Source: a virus | DNA: 21,661 nucleotides | Reading direction: 5' to 3' (one strand) | IMG/VR virus record: IMGVR_UViG_3300035703_000435 | Location: 1 to 21,661 of that record | Part shown: positions 1-8,600 of the stretch, piece after piece | How positions within the stretch are numbered: position 1 is the stretch's first letter | Layout: each line of letters begins with the position of its first letter | The notes under the pieces: generated by a model | Told to the model about the DNA's origin: nothing | The model's database searches: none | What the model saw: the letters and a program-made list of their open reading frames with translations, nothing else | Position numbers and translations under genes: made by a program

Positions 1-136
1 TTGCGGAAGTTGTTGCACGATTGCACACACTCAACGTCGAGCAGACAGCAGTCGTCGCAGACGGCACCGTGTACAACGATGTTTGTGTTGTCGCAGCCGG
101 TTCAGACTGACCCAAAACCTTATAAGTAGTAGGCAT
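1..136 (-). CDS. Tail-type virion protein, N-terminal part only (cut by window edge)
   Basis: Reading the minus strand from an ATG at 136-134 gives an open frame that runs off the left edge (45 codons visible). It begins MPTTTYKVLGQSEP and continues with Ala/Thr-rich text containing LYTVPSATTAV and a CNRATTSA end. Short beta-rich proteins with the pattern KVLGQ...P.A.T...LYTVP are common among small tail-associated or virion proteins of actinobacterial and marine phages, so a virion role is inferred from that resemblance and from position. The start is 3 bp after the stop of the upstream gene (140-526), as expected in one late operon. The competing plus-strand frame at 3-110 is open but is probably a shadow. 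The exact function is unknown. Confidence 0.6.
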   Translation of the reverse strand, partial: MPTTYKVLGQSEPAATTQTSLYTVPSATTAVCSTLSVCNRATTSA

Positions 137-139
137 AAC

Positions 140-526
140 TTACGCTCCCATCAAAAGAAAAGGACTGAAACCAGCATCCGCAGGAGCAGCCCACTTCACA
201 CCAGCAGTCTCACCAGAATCAACAGTCAAAACAAAACCGTTCGTACCACCAACAGCCAGCCGTGCGACCGTATCCGCAGCTGTTCCAACTAGCAGATCAC
301 CCTTCGCATCAACCAGCGTTTTCAACAACGCGTTAGTTTCCAGCTGATTGATCTTATAATCATGCGAAGTAGTAACAGCAGAACTGTTCGCCCCGACTTT
401 CGTTTCCAACGCCTCAACAGCATCATTCACGTTCGCGTGCTGATCCGCATGAGAAGGATTATTCAGCGGATCGGTTGAAAGCGGATTCGTTAGCGAATCA
501 AGAGAGGTAGGAAAATTAGTAGCCAT
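140..526 (-). CDS. Small tail/fibre-like virion protein
   Basis: This 128-residue protein begins MATNFPTSLDSLTNP and then has a helical stretch (NDAVEALETKVGANSS, about residues 33-48). Its C-terminal half carries the phrase DAKGDLLVGTAADTVARL followed by a G.NG.VL..DS...GVKWA pattern. That second module recurs in phage tail-fibre and virion proteins, where it appears as an adaptor in front of receptor-binding parts. Here it is nearly the whole C-terminus, so the protein may be a short fibre adaptor or a head/tail decoration protein. It lies 11 bp after the gene at 538-906 and 3 bp before the truncated gene at the left edge, within the minus-strand late operon. The family resemblance is fairly clear; the place in the particle is inferred. 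Confidence 0.7.
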   Translation of the reverse strand: MATNFPTSLDSLTNPLSTDPLNNPSHADQHANVNDAVEALETKVGANSSAVTTSHDYKINQLETNALLKTLVDAKGDLLVGTAADTVARLAVGGTNGFVLTVDSGETAGVKWAAPADAGFSPFLLMGA

Positions 527-537
527 CAGGCCACCCC

Positions 538-906
538 TCAGTCAAGCGACAATGTGAGGCTAGTGATCTGAAACGTGTCCCCCGCAGTCACAGCAGCAGA
601 CGACGACAACGCACCCGACCACAAACAGTTCCCAGCAGACAAATTATCCCACAAAGACCAATGACTATACGTCTCCGTCGTAGACACATTCGTCCACTCC
701 ACCGTCGCAGACGACCCAATCGAACCAGACGCAGCAGCGTTCCAAGACACACTCTTGCGAGTCGTCTCAGTCGCAGCGTTCGCAGTCCCATCCTCACCCG
801 GATCACCCGTATGCAACTTCAAATACACAGTCGTCGGAGCAGTCCACGCCGCACGACCAGTCGTATGATCCAAGATCTTCAGCTCAGCATAATTAGAAAT
901 CGACAT
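538..906 (-). CDS. Phage tail fibre-like protein (gp80-type small virion protein)
   Basis: The protein has 122 residues and begins MSISNYAELKILDHTTGRAAWTAP. Then follows VYLKLHTGDPGEDGTANAA, a Trp-rich middle (VSWNAAASG, VEWTNVS) and a SHWSLWD segment. This pattern (N-terminal 'NYAE.KILDH', then 'L.TGDPGE.GT', then 'H..L.D....GN.L..G.L') recurs in a small phage protein family often labelled tail fibre or gp80-like. It is likely a beta-rich virion component. It lies downstream of the capsid gene beyond a hairpin terminator (929-966), so its transcription probably depends on read-through. No catalytic motif is visible. I am fairly confident of the family and less so of the exact structural role. 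Confidence 0.65.
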   Translation of the reverse strand: MSISNYAELKILDHTTGRAAWTAPTTVYLKLHTGDPGEDGTANAATETTRKSVSWNAAASGSIGSSATVEWTNVSTTETYSHWSLWDNLSAGNCLWSGALSSSAAVTAGDTFQITSLTLSLD

Positions 907-928
907 CAGAAACTCCTACAGACAACAA

Positions 929-966
929 AGGGTGGTGGCACGGCAATTATACCGCACCACCACCCT
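929..966 (-). terminator. Hairpin terminator after the major capsid gene
   Basis: A 9-bp GC-rich inverted repeat pairs 929-937 (AGGGTGGTG) with 958-966 (CACCACCCT). A further inner pairing is possible between 941-943 and 952-954, with an AT-rich loop. Read on the minus strand, the stem ends in CACCACCCT and is followed by TTTGTTGTCTG, a short interrupted U-tract. It lies 14 bp past the capsid stop codon and before the gene at 538-906. This fits an attenuating rho-independent terminator that keeps capsid transcripts more abundant than downstream tail transcripts. The weak U-tract suggests partial rather than complete termination. Confidence 0.5.
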
Positions 967-979
967 CCAAACGGATGTG

Positions 980-1936
980 TCAGAGCGACGAAGCCGACTC
1001 AATACGACGAAGCGAAGCCTCACGGAAACGCCCGTAGCCACCCAACCAGTACCAGCCGATCGGCTGCAAACGGGCGAGCGTGTCCACGACAGGGCCGCGA
1101 ACAACACGAGGAACCGCACCGTTACCGTCCTGAGCAGAGAAAGCCTTCGCCAAAGCCTGACGGCCCATCACATGCGTGCAATACACCTCGATCGTGCCGG
1201 TCGAACCGGAACCGTCCGAAGCGTTCTCGAACACCTTCGCGCGGGGCGTCTCAATGAAACGCACACCCTCGAAAGCACCGATCTCAGCATTGTAAATGTT
1301 GGCGGTGTCCTGATACACATGCGGGTCACGCCAAGCGGCTGCACCAGTCTCCTTACGAAGATCGTATGCAACATCCGGGTGAATGTACGCCATGTACAGG
1401 CCGTCGAACGTGGGGACGTTCGCACCACGAAGCTGAGCGGTCACCTTACGGATGTCGTTCGCTTCAATAATGTCAGCAGCCTTCACCGTGGTACGGCTCG
1501 ACGGGGTGGTTGTTCCACCGCCACCGTAAATCACGTTGTCGCCACCGGCCAGAACATCCCGGACAACCGAGTCAATTGAGATACCGGCGTTGTACCCGAC
1601 AACGTTCGCAGCAACCGAATCCACATCAAGGAAAGCGGTGCCACGCAACTTGGCGGTCGTGATAACAGCGTTACCGTATTCAGCGAGCGTCACCGTGACC
1701 TGCGAATCCGACATTGCGGTCGGGGTCACATCAGTGACCTCGTTCAACGTTGAAGTAGCAGCTGCGATGTCATTGAAAATGGTGAACGTGACAGCCGAAC
1801 CAGGCATAGCCTGCTGAGTGGGCTGAACGTCTGCCGCCGCATCAAACAGAAGTTCCGAGCGGAGAGCAAAATAAGCGAGCCGATCAAATGCAATCTGATC
1901 AACATCAAGAGAGGAAGTCGTTGTTTCGTTTGCCAT
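980..1936 (-). CDS. Major capsid protein, N4-gp56 family
   Basis: This 318-residue protein should form the icosahedral shell. It begins MANETTTSSLDVDQIAFDRL, has YFALRSELLFDAAADV near residues 22-37, a central YMAYIHPDVAYDLRKETG segment, and ends with RLQPIGWYWLGGYGRFREASLRRIESAS. Length, the 'HPDVAYDLR...W' core and the 'Q.IGWYW..GYG..RE..LRRIES' end match the N4-gp56 type of HK97-fold capsid proteins. It follows a scaffold-like gene directly, as capsid genes usually do. The start is supported by an AAAGG motif about 8 bases upstream of the ATG at 1936. Transcription probably comes from the promoter at 2511-2541. Family assignment is by pattern recognition only. Confidence 0.85.
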   Translation of the reverse strand: MANETTTSSLDVDQIAFDRLAYFALRSELLFDAAADVQPTQQAMPGSAVTFTIFNDIAAATSTLNEVTDVTPTAMSDSQVTVTLAEYGNAVITTAKLRGTAFLDVDSVAANVVGYNAGISIDSVVRDVLAGGDNVIYGGGGTTTPSSRTTVKAADIIEANDIRKVTAQLRGANVPTFDGLYMAYIHPDVAYDLRKETGAAAWRDPHVYQDTANIYNAEIGAFEGVRFIETPRAKVFENASDGSGSTGTIEVYCTHVMGRQALAKAFSAQDGNGAVPRVVRGPVVDTLARLQPIGWYWLGGYGRFREASLRRIESASSL

Positions 1937-1974
1937 TGGGAAAACCTTTCGAATGGCCTCCCAACCAATTCAGA

Positions 1975-2418
1975 TTAGGAGGAAGTTTGGGCTTTGCGTG
2001 CTTCGGCCAGCCACTTCTCCAACTCCGCAGGCGATTCTGCACCTGCGATCTTCGCAACATAATCCACAGGCGGTTCACCGGCAGTGTTCCCTGATGCAGC
2101 CTGATTGGTTCGATCCCATGCGGCTGCATCTGCGGTTGCTGCTGGCTTAGCTGTGCCGATCAGTTGCGCTTCGATTGCTGCCTGCTTGATCGCATCAGGA
2201 TTAAGATCCCCATCATAAGCTTTCATGAAATACTTGGCCATCGGGGAAGACGGATCAACTCCGGCTTTCACGAAAGCAAGTTCACGTTCAGCTTGTGAAG
2301 CGGCCTCAGCTTTTGCTTTCAAGGCAGCGTTCTCGGATTCCAGTTGCTTCATCCTGTCTCGCAGGGGGTTGCGACCGGTTTCCTGTTCATCGAAGTCGTT
2401 GTCGATGTCGCTGTCCAT
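1975..2418 (-). CDS. Capsid scaffolding protein
   Basis: This acidic, helix-rich protein of 147 residues would guide capsid assembly. It begins MDSDIDNDFDEQETG, has a predicted coiled coil at about residues 20-52 (RMKQLESENAALKAKAEAAS), a segment FVKAGVDPSSPMAKYFMKAYDG, a disordered Ala/Thr-rich middle, and a C-terminal amphipathic helix (ELEKWLAEARKA). The combination of an acidic N-terminus, coiled coil and basic or amphipathic C-terminal helix directly before a major capsid gene is typical of phage scaffolds. A longer frame opens at 2460, but the ATG at 2418 is preferred because AAGGAG sits 7 bases upstream (2426-2431). No protease domain is seen, so the scaffold probably exits or is cleaved by another enzyme. 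Confidence 0.75.
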   Translation of the reverse strand: MDSDIDNDFDEQETGRNPLRDRMKQLESENAALKAKAEAASQAERELAFVKAGVDPSSPMAKYFMKAYDGDLNPDAIKQAAIEAQLIGTAKPAATADAAAWDRTNQAASGNTAGEPPVDYVAKIAGAESPAELEKWLAEARKAQTSS

Positions 2419-2425
2419 ATGTACA

Positions 2426-2431
2426 CTCCTT
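2426..2431 (-). promoter_or_regulatory. Ribosome binding site deciding the scaffold start
   Basis: AAGGAG on the minus strand, 7 bases before the ATG at 2418. It selects this start over the in-frame start at 2460, which has no comparable motif. Confidence 0.7.
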
Positions 2432-2449
2432 CGCCCAATCTCACCCCGG

Positions 2450-2495
2450 AGGCAGGGCAAGATGCTGCTTACTCCCCTTCCGGGGGTTCCTGCCT
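2450..2495 (-). promoter_or_regulatory. Nested stem-loop in the capsid operon leader
   Basis: Within the leader between the promoter (2511-2541) and the scaffold start (2418), 2450-2456 (AGGCAGG) can pair with 2489-2495 (CCTGCCT). This encloses an inner hairpin of 2474-2477 (CCCC) with 2482-2485 (GGGG). The leader is thus likely folded in RNA. Possible roles are RNA stabilisation of the highly expressed capsid message or feedback control; neither can be decided from sequence. Confidence 0.4.
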
Positions 2496-2510
2496 ATTGG
2501 CATCGAAGAA

Positions 2511-2541
2511 AGTATAGCAAACCTGTGGACAAGTTGTGCAA
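2511..2541 (-). promoter_or_regulatory. Extended -10 promoter for scaffold and capsid
   Basis: On the minus strand, TGC-TATACT (2519-2511) is an extended -10 element with five of six -10 matches. TTGCAC at 2541-2536 is a possible -35 with a long 19-base spacer. It sits in the only sizeable gap of the late block, just past the stop of the gene at 2542-3690, and would drive extra transcription of the scaffold and capsid genes, which are needed in highest copy number. Confidence 0.5.
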
Positions 2542-3690
2542 CTATTGGAGTCCGGTTAGGGTGGAGCCTTGCCCGGCGAACCGTCCCCCCTGCTCGAAAG
2601 CAGCTTGACGGCCCCGTTGCCTCTGCCGGATGCGCTGCTGAGCGGCTGCTGATGTGCCGAAAACACCGGCGATCTGTTCTTCTTGCCCGATGTTTTCTTC
2701 CCCGATGAGACCGGTGAACAGTTCTTGCGCCTGCTGGATCGCCTGGAATCCTTCCCGGGCCTGCTGTTCGTTAATACCGGCGATAGCCAGTCCCTCAGCC
2801 TGCTGCTGAGTCACATCTATACCGGCCTGGAGTCGGCCTTGCCCGGCGATACGGGCTGACTCAGCCTGACGGACAAGAACAGGGGCCGCTTTCGTGGGGT
2901 CGAGAAAGTAGGCTGCGAGCTGGCCTTCGGTGACACCGTAGAGACGACGCATTTCGTTGATGACTTGCGGATCGGCGTTGCGGACAGCCTCATATCCCTG
3001 GTTGATTCGGGTGGCGAGTTCCGCTACGGATACATCGTTTGCGATCAACTGTTGGACATCAGTGTTCTGATCGTACATTTCTTCGGGTAGACCGGACGCC
3101 CGAAAGTATTGCATGTACACTCTTTCCATTGCGACATATTCGGATTCGGAGAGAGCGTTCAAACCTTTTGTTCGACGCTGCTCGTTACCGGCGAAACGCT
3201 GCTTGTATTGGGTGGTTTGACGGAGACGTCCTAGCACAACGTTGGCGTCCACAACATCTTCCTCGAACACAATTTTGTTCACAAAGTCGGTGAGATCGGT
3301 CAGCCCATAGTTGGCGAGAGTTTCCTGAATGATCGCGAACGCTGACTGCTGTTGTGCTTCGCGTTGCGCCCGTAGTTCCTCGGCGGACGGCCCAGTGTAA
3401 GCAGGCATTTGCGGCTGAATGAACGGTGAACCACCATCAAAGAAGTCTGGTGCTGTGAACGACGGAGGGTTCTGCGATACACCCGATGGGGCGGAGACTG
3501 GTGCCACCGGGGGCGGTGGGGCAGGCTGGACAGGAGCTGGAGCAGGTCGAGATGCGGCCTGCTGACGCAAAATAGCGTTCACTTCAGCTTGAACCTGATC
3601 GTACTGTGCGCCCAGTTTCTGTCGTCGTTCTTGACCGACACCGAAGTCGCCTCGGATTGTTTGCCGTGCTAACTCTTTGATGGTTGCCAT
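2542..3690 (-). CDS. Virion protein, putative internal/ejection protein A
   Basis: A 382-residue protein with an N-terminal basic helix (MATIKELARQTIRGDFGVG) that resembles the first residues of several actinophage virion proteins. A Pro/Ala-rich linker spans about residues 45-95, and a Gln-rich helical region starts near residue 105. The middle holds VVLGRLRQTTQYKQRFAG, and the C-terminal third has AGIDVTQQQAEGLAIAGINEQQAREGF and QEEQIAGVFGTSAAAQQRI, ending in a very basic RQRQRGRQ stretch. I recognise this C-terminal pattern from actinobacterial and uncultured freshwater or marine phages next to portal and capsid genes. The alpha-helical, Gln-rich composition and location suggest an internal core or DNA-ejection protein. 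No enzyme motif is seen. It precedes the capsid promoter. Confidence 0.6.
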   Translation of the reverse strand: MATIKELARQTIRGDFGVGQERRQKLGAQYDQVQAEVNAILRQQAASRPAPAPVQPAPPPPVAPVSAPSGVSQNPPSFTAPDFFDGGSPFIQPQMPAYTGPSAEELRAQREAQQQSAFAIIQETLANYGLTDLTDFVNKIVFEEDVVDANVVLGRLRQTTQYKQRFAGNEQRRTKGLNALSESEYVAMERVYMQYFRASGLPEEMYDQNTDVQQLIANDVSVAELATRINQGYEAVRNADPQVINEMRRLYGVTEGQLAAYFLDPTKAAPVLVRQAESARIAGQGRLQAGIDVTQQQAEGLAIAGINEQQAREGFQAIQQAQELFTGLIGEENIGQEEQIAGVFGTSAAAQQRIRQRQRGRQAAFEQGGRFAGQGSTLTGLQ

Positions 3691-3699
3691 AACAGTTTC

Positions 3700-4734
3700 C
3701 TACACTTTCCCGAACAGGTTGGCGAGATCGTTTGCAACCTGATACGCCTTCGATTGAGCATCCGATGTGTACTCGTAACCGAACGATCGGTTTTGACGCA
3801 GATAGTCGTTCCATTCGGAGAACGACATGGGTCGCTGATTACCGGACTGATCAACGAACGTGATTGCTTTCGCCCATTTCGGGTCGGTGAAATCAATCAT
3901 GTTGGCGTTCATTTCGAGCAGGTTCGCAGCGGTATTCCGGTATGGGTCTACGATCTGCTGGAAGGTTTGACCTGTGTCCAACTGAGTAGAGATTGACGGA
4001 AACAGTTGCTTCGCCTGCTGAATCGCATAACTTTTAAAAGATTCGTTGGTCTGCTGACCGGTTGCGATGCTTGCTGTCCACTGGTTCACGTTCTGATCTG
4101 TGAGTTTCAAACCGTACTGATTAGCGATCTCTTTCACGTTCTGACCGACAAACCCTGAAGCGAGTTGTGACATCCCGCCACTAGATTTGGTTGCTTCCAA
4201 ACCGACAGCGTTCGAGATGAGAGCCTCATTCCAACCGAACTTCAGGCTGTCTGTAGCGAGACGACGAAGAATATCGCCACCGATCTGAACATTAAAGTTG
4301 TTCAGCGCAACACTCTGAATATAGGTTTGCCGATTCTGAATGTTCTGTTCTGCTGTCGCCGGATCAACTTCAGAGGCCATCTGCCATTCACGAGCAGAAG
4401 CAGAGTTGTTACGATACCAAGCTGTTTGACGCAGCTCATATTCAAATTGTTCACGAGTGTAGCCTTGCTGGGCTGCTTTGAAGAGCAGATCTTTCAGCTC
4501 CGGTTCGCCTTCTACGATCGCGTAGTAGCCACCATAGAGTTCTCGGGCTGCTTTCTCCCAGTCTTGCGGGGCAGCAGGTGCAGGCGGTGGAGGTGGAGGC
4601 GGGGGTGGAGTTGTTGATTGGTTTTGATTGTTGGACTTTCGGGGTGCTGTAGTGCCAGGAGTGACCCCAGAAGGAATCTTCTTTTCACCGGCTTCACGAG
4701 CCAACTGATCTGCCGTTTTACGGGTGGTCGCCAT
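3700..4734 (-). CDS. Virion protein, putative internal/ejection protein B
   Basis: A 344-residue protein: basic N-terminus (MATTRKTADQLAREAGEKK), a run of nine prolines at about residues 44-52, then a helix-rich body. The body includes EFEYELRQTAWYRNN-type text near residues 95-110, an LKLTDQNVNQWTASIATGQQT segment and a VDPYRNTAANLLEMN segment. The pattern 'Y....I..GQ......K.Y...A...FP....QLD.G.T...I..PY....A..LE.N' is familiar from paired virion proteins in actinophages. It shares the 'LRQT..(Y/W)' motif with its downstream neighbour (2542-3690). Its ATG overlaps the stop of the upstream gene by one base (TGATG), implying translational coupling and matched stoichiometry. Function in the particle is inferred; no catalytic residues are visible. 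Confidence 0.6.
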   Translation of the reverse strand: MATTRKTADQLAREAGEKKIPSGVTPGTTAPRKSNNQNQSTTPPPPPPPPPAPAAPQDWEKAARELYGGYYAIVEGEPELKDLLFKAAQQGYTREQFEYELRQTAWYRNNSASAREWQMASEVDPATAEQNIQNRQTYIQSVALNNFNVQIGGDILRRLATDSLKFGWNEALISNAVGLEATKSSGGMSQLASGFVGQNVKEIANQYGLKLTDQNVNQWTASIATGQQTNESFKSYAIQQAKQLFPSISTQLDTGQTFQQIVDPYRNTAANLLEMNANMIDFTDPKWAKAITFVDQSGNQRPMSFSEWNDYLRQNRSFGYEYTSDAQSKAYQVANDLANLFGKV

Positions 4735-5642
4735 CAGAACGCTCCAATCGAATCAAACAGTTGGTTCATATACCCCAAATACTTATATCCGGCTTCCTCC
4801 TGCGGACGAGCCTGCTGAACAAACGACATAGCAGAAGTCTCCAAAGACGGCACATCCATCACCGAACCGCCACCATAAGCAGCCTTCTGATAGGACACCT
4901 CCTGAGACTGATATGACGATGCGAACCTTGCCGCCTCATCATCCGTCAGTTTTCTACCGATCGTATCCTGAGCAACCTGATTAACGATACGCACAAGATC
5001 TTGTGTGTTAGTCGTCCTATAGGTGCGAGTAACACCACCTGTAGTGCGTCGAGGGGAACCAGCAGCTTTCTGTTGCAACCAGTTATCCAACTCTAAACCG
5101 AGAGTGTTCGCCTCATCCATCGCTTCGGTAAGGGCGGTGATAGAAGCCGAGAAATCTGTGGCATTGTCTTTGTCGAGAAAGCCGGCAGAAATCAAAGACT
5201 CAGTGAGAAGTTTCCTATTGGCAGGATTTAACGAACCGTAGGTTGCCCTCGGGTCTTGCGTCAAATCATAATATCCGGGGATCAGGTTACCGGCAGAATC
5301 AACACGGCCAGCAGCATCAGTGAAAACACGTTGACCGTTGGGCAAACGAACCCATCTTTTGCCATGCGCGTACTGTGGGCCTGGCATCAAAAGATCAAGT
5401 TGGGATTGAATGTCAGTGTTATATGCGACAACTTCGCTTGCACCAGCAGCCGTAGCGGTTTGACGTTGTGCTTCGGTCGGAGGCCCGATAGGTGACGCAT
5501 ATTGGGTGGTCGCACCCTTTTTGCCAGACGTTTTTGCTGGTGTCCCAACAGTTGTTTTAGTTTCTTTTCGAGGAGTTGTTGGTCTTGCCGGTGTTGAACC
5601 ACCGAACCTGTCTTCTTTCCTAAAACTTTTTTTGTCAGCCAT
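4734..5642 (-). CDS. Virion protein, putative internal/ejection protein C
   Basis: This 302-residue protein starts MADKKSFRKEDRFGGS. The first 60 residues are basic and Pro/Thr-rich, probably disordered. A compact segment follows (HGKRWVRLPNGQRVFTDAAGRVDSAGN, about residues 93-119), then helices, and the chain ends in GYKYLGYMNQLFDSIGAF. A GTG lies one codon upstream at 5645, but the ATG at 5642 is favoured because GGAG lies six bases from it. The stop overlaps the next start by one base. It belongs to the group of helical virion-type proteins between portal and scaffold. I do not recognise a named family, and a virion role is inferred from location and composition. Confidence 0.6.
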   Translation of the reverse strand: MADKKSFRKEDRFGGSTPARPTTPRKETKTTVGTPAKTSGKKGATTQYASPIGPPTEAQRQTATAAGASEVVAYNTDIQSQLDLLMPGPQYAHGKRWVRLPNGQRVFTDAAGRVDSAGNLIPGYYDLTQDPRATYGSLNPANRKLLTESLISAGFLDKDNATDFSASITALTEAMDEANTLGLELDNWLQQKAAGSPRRTTGGVTRTYRTTNTQDLVRIVNQVAQDTIGRKLTDDEAARFASSYQSQEVSYQKAAYGGGSVMDVPSLETSAMSFVQQARPQEEAGYKYLGYMNQLFDSIGAF

Positions 5643-5654
5643 CACAAACTCCGA

Positions 5655-8600
5655 TCACGCAATCACATCAACTTCGTTATACAACACTCGATCCCACAAA
5701 CGTTCAAACTCTGGGACACGAGCAGCCAAATCCTCACCAACCCGACGCAACACAGCACGCAACTCAGCAGCTTTCTTTCCACCGAGAGCAGTCAAACCAA
5801 GTTCAGCAGCAGCAGCCAACGCCTGATCTCGATAGCCCAGATAGACACGAGTGGCGTCAGCAATCGGATTGTCCGCCAGGTCAGCATCAAACGCAGCCTC
5901 ATACAGTTTATTAATCTGATTACGTTGAGCGTTTACATCAATAGCACGTTCAGCAAAACCGGGGAACTGTTCCCCAAGCTTGTCACGATACTCACGCAAC
6001 ATCTGTTCCTGCTGCTCGTTAGGACGGCCACCGACTTTACGCACCAAAGACCGGTACATGGCGATACCAACCTTCGCTTGCGCCTCATCAAGGATCTCTT
6101 GTGCTGACAGACGTTCACGTTGACCTGTCTCGATCTGACGCACATACGCCTGATAATCCAACTCGGTGCCTACAGGAGCGAAATATCCGGCGATCTCCGG
6201 GTATTTGCGGAACACATCATTGTTCGCACGTTCCCAGTTAGCAAACTCGGTTGAGGCATCCAATCCGCCGACACTTGTTTTGGTTTTGCTTTGCATATAC
6301 AGGATCACATCGTCACCGAACGTGTCCAGGAACTCGGGGACAGCCGTATCAAAGTTTGCTGACCGCAACTCATACCAGGCTTTTGATAGTTCGCTTGCGA
6401 GAACGTCACCCTGTGCTGTTGGGATAATGAACTCTGGTGTCGGTCTTGTCGGGCCGGTGAACTGCCCTAAACCTTGCAACACGAGAAGGATTCTTGCTCG
6501 GGATGTTGCATCGTCTTCGAGACGCTGTTTGCCTTCTTCGGTGGTCATGTCGTATTCGCCGGTGGCAGCCAACGCTTTCATTGTGTCAATCTTCAGGTCA
6601 CCGAAAATACGATCGGTTTCCGGGTTTGCTGTGATGGCCTGCACAACTTTGTTTGCCCATGCGGGGAGCGTCACAAATGAAACGTCTGGTTCGCCATACG
6701 GCATAATGATTTTGCGAATGAAATCTGCTTCCGGTCGGTCACCAATAATTTTGCTGGCAGCAACTTGAACATACGGCCCCATACCTGGGAGCAGGGTGAG
6801 TCCCATGCTCAACGATTTGACGGGCGCAGAGAACTGGGCGTTGATACCTTTCAGTTCTGGTGCGATAAGTGAACCGACACCCAACCCGCCTAAACCACCA
6901 GCGACAATACCTTTCGCCCCGCCGAACACTCCACCGGTGATACCGCCAACAACAGCGGACATGAACGGGGCGAGCTGTTCGGAGAAAGGATAGTTGAAAA
7001 CGTATTCCCCGGTTTGCGGATCTTTGTAGAAGAACCCTTTGCCGTCACCATCAGGGTCGGCTTCTTGCAATCCTTGAACGGTGACACCGATCCGCTTCAG
7101 GACTTCCGGGTCGGATGAGAGCATCCCCACCCATTTTTTGGTGACTTCTGCCCATGCTGATCCGAAGGGTGCGATGATGCGGAAAATGTCAGCGAAGTTA
7201 GATTTTTCGGATGCGTTGTAGAACAGTCGTTTGGTTTCGTCGAGTGCGAAACCTTTGGCGTATGCATCAAGTTGTGTTCGGGTAAGTTTTCCTTGTGTAG
7301 CGATCTTGCCGTTTTTGATGTCGTATAGTTTGTTCGCCAGATCAGGTGAACCCATGTATCTACCGACAGCTGATCTTGCCGACGCCTCATCCTTGAACTT
7401 TTTGCCTTCTTTAGCAAGACGCTGTTCAAGATCATCCAAAAGTCGAACAACTTCAGACTGTTGAAGTTCATCAGAGAAATCTTCAATGACCTTGTAGTAG
7501 TACTGGCGGAACACTGGTGAACGGTTCAACCATGCTTCACGCTTCGGATACAACTCAGCAAAGAACTTGTTGGTTGCCTGATCCCATGCTTCACGCAACT
7601 CGCTGCCACGAGAACCGCCCATGTTCACGGTTTCCTGCATCTTGTATTCGTTTTTCAAAGAAACGTTCGAATCATCCAAAACCTGATCTATCAAACGATA
7701 AAAGTTGTCTTCCTCATAACCAACAACTTTCCCGGCTTCGTTATATCGGAACGCAGGCAACGCTTCACCCAACTCATCGGTGTATTCACCGTTCGCGATA
7801 ATCTGCTTCAACCGCAAATCGCCGCCAGTCACCTCATCAACACGAGGCGAAATGTATTGGCGCACAAAATTCTCAAGATTCGTGCGATTCACATTCCCGG
7901 CAGGATCAATGAAATCAATCGTCCCGATCGTCTTCTCACCAGCAGATGTCGTCAACGTGCGGTTCTTCCATCGGTTCTGAAGATTCCGCACATACGTTTT
8001 CTTCGGATCGGCGATCAGCGCATCAACAATATCTTCAAGAGTGTCACCGGCAGCGACCATGCGCGCAGCCTCATCTGTCGCAAGCAATGTCACTTCAGCG
8101 GCGACACCTTGCATAAAGAAATCCCGACCGTCACCATAAAAGAATTCGCCGGTGTTCGGATCTTGGGTTCGTTTGACTCGTTTCCAAACACCAGTTTTCT
8201 GTTCCCTCGAATATCTGCTGAGAGGATCACGAGATTCGCGCAACGTTCCGGCTGCTGCTTCAGCCAACTCGACTTGATTGTTCCGCAACAATGTTTCCGG
8301 GTCACCCTTGAAAGTGTCCCCGATAATGTCGCCAGCAAACTTGCGGTGCATTGCGACTTGAATCCATTCAAACGGATGGAAGATACCTGTTTTAACGTTC
8401 GGGTTGAAAGACTGGCGGAGAAGACTGTCAGCCATGTTTCGCAACACATACCCACCGGTGAGGAGGGTGAGCGGTCGCCAAACCTCGTTTTGGACGAACT
8501 CTAAAGCTGCAAGAGGGATGCGCATTTGCCCTCGTTTGGTCGCGTCAAACGCACCTGTTTTGCCGGTAATCCAACCAAGATTGGACATAAGTCGGCGTGT

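Noticed and set aside
3-110. Open plus-strand frame at the left edge (35 codons to a TGA)
   Set aside because: The opposite strand in this stretch has the recognisable tail-type protein with ATG and operon spacing; the plus frame lacks a start in the window and resembles nothing.
661-1579. Long plus-strand frames (198 and 215 codons) opposite the capsid gene
   Set aside because: Arg/His/Thr-rich composition and complete overlap with the well-supported capsid gene mark them as shadow frames.
1975-2460. Longer scaffold start at 2460
   Set aside because: The first 14 residues would come from leader sequence containing the stem-loop; AAGGAG supports the ATG at 2418.
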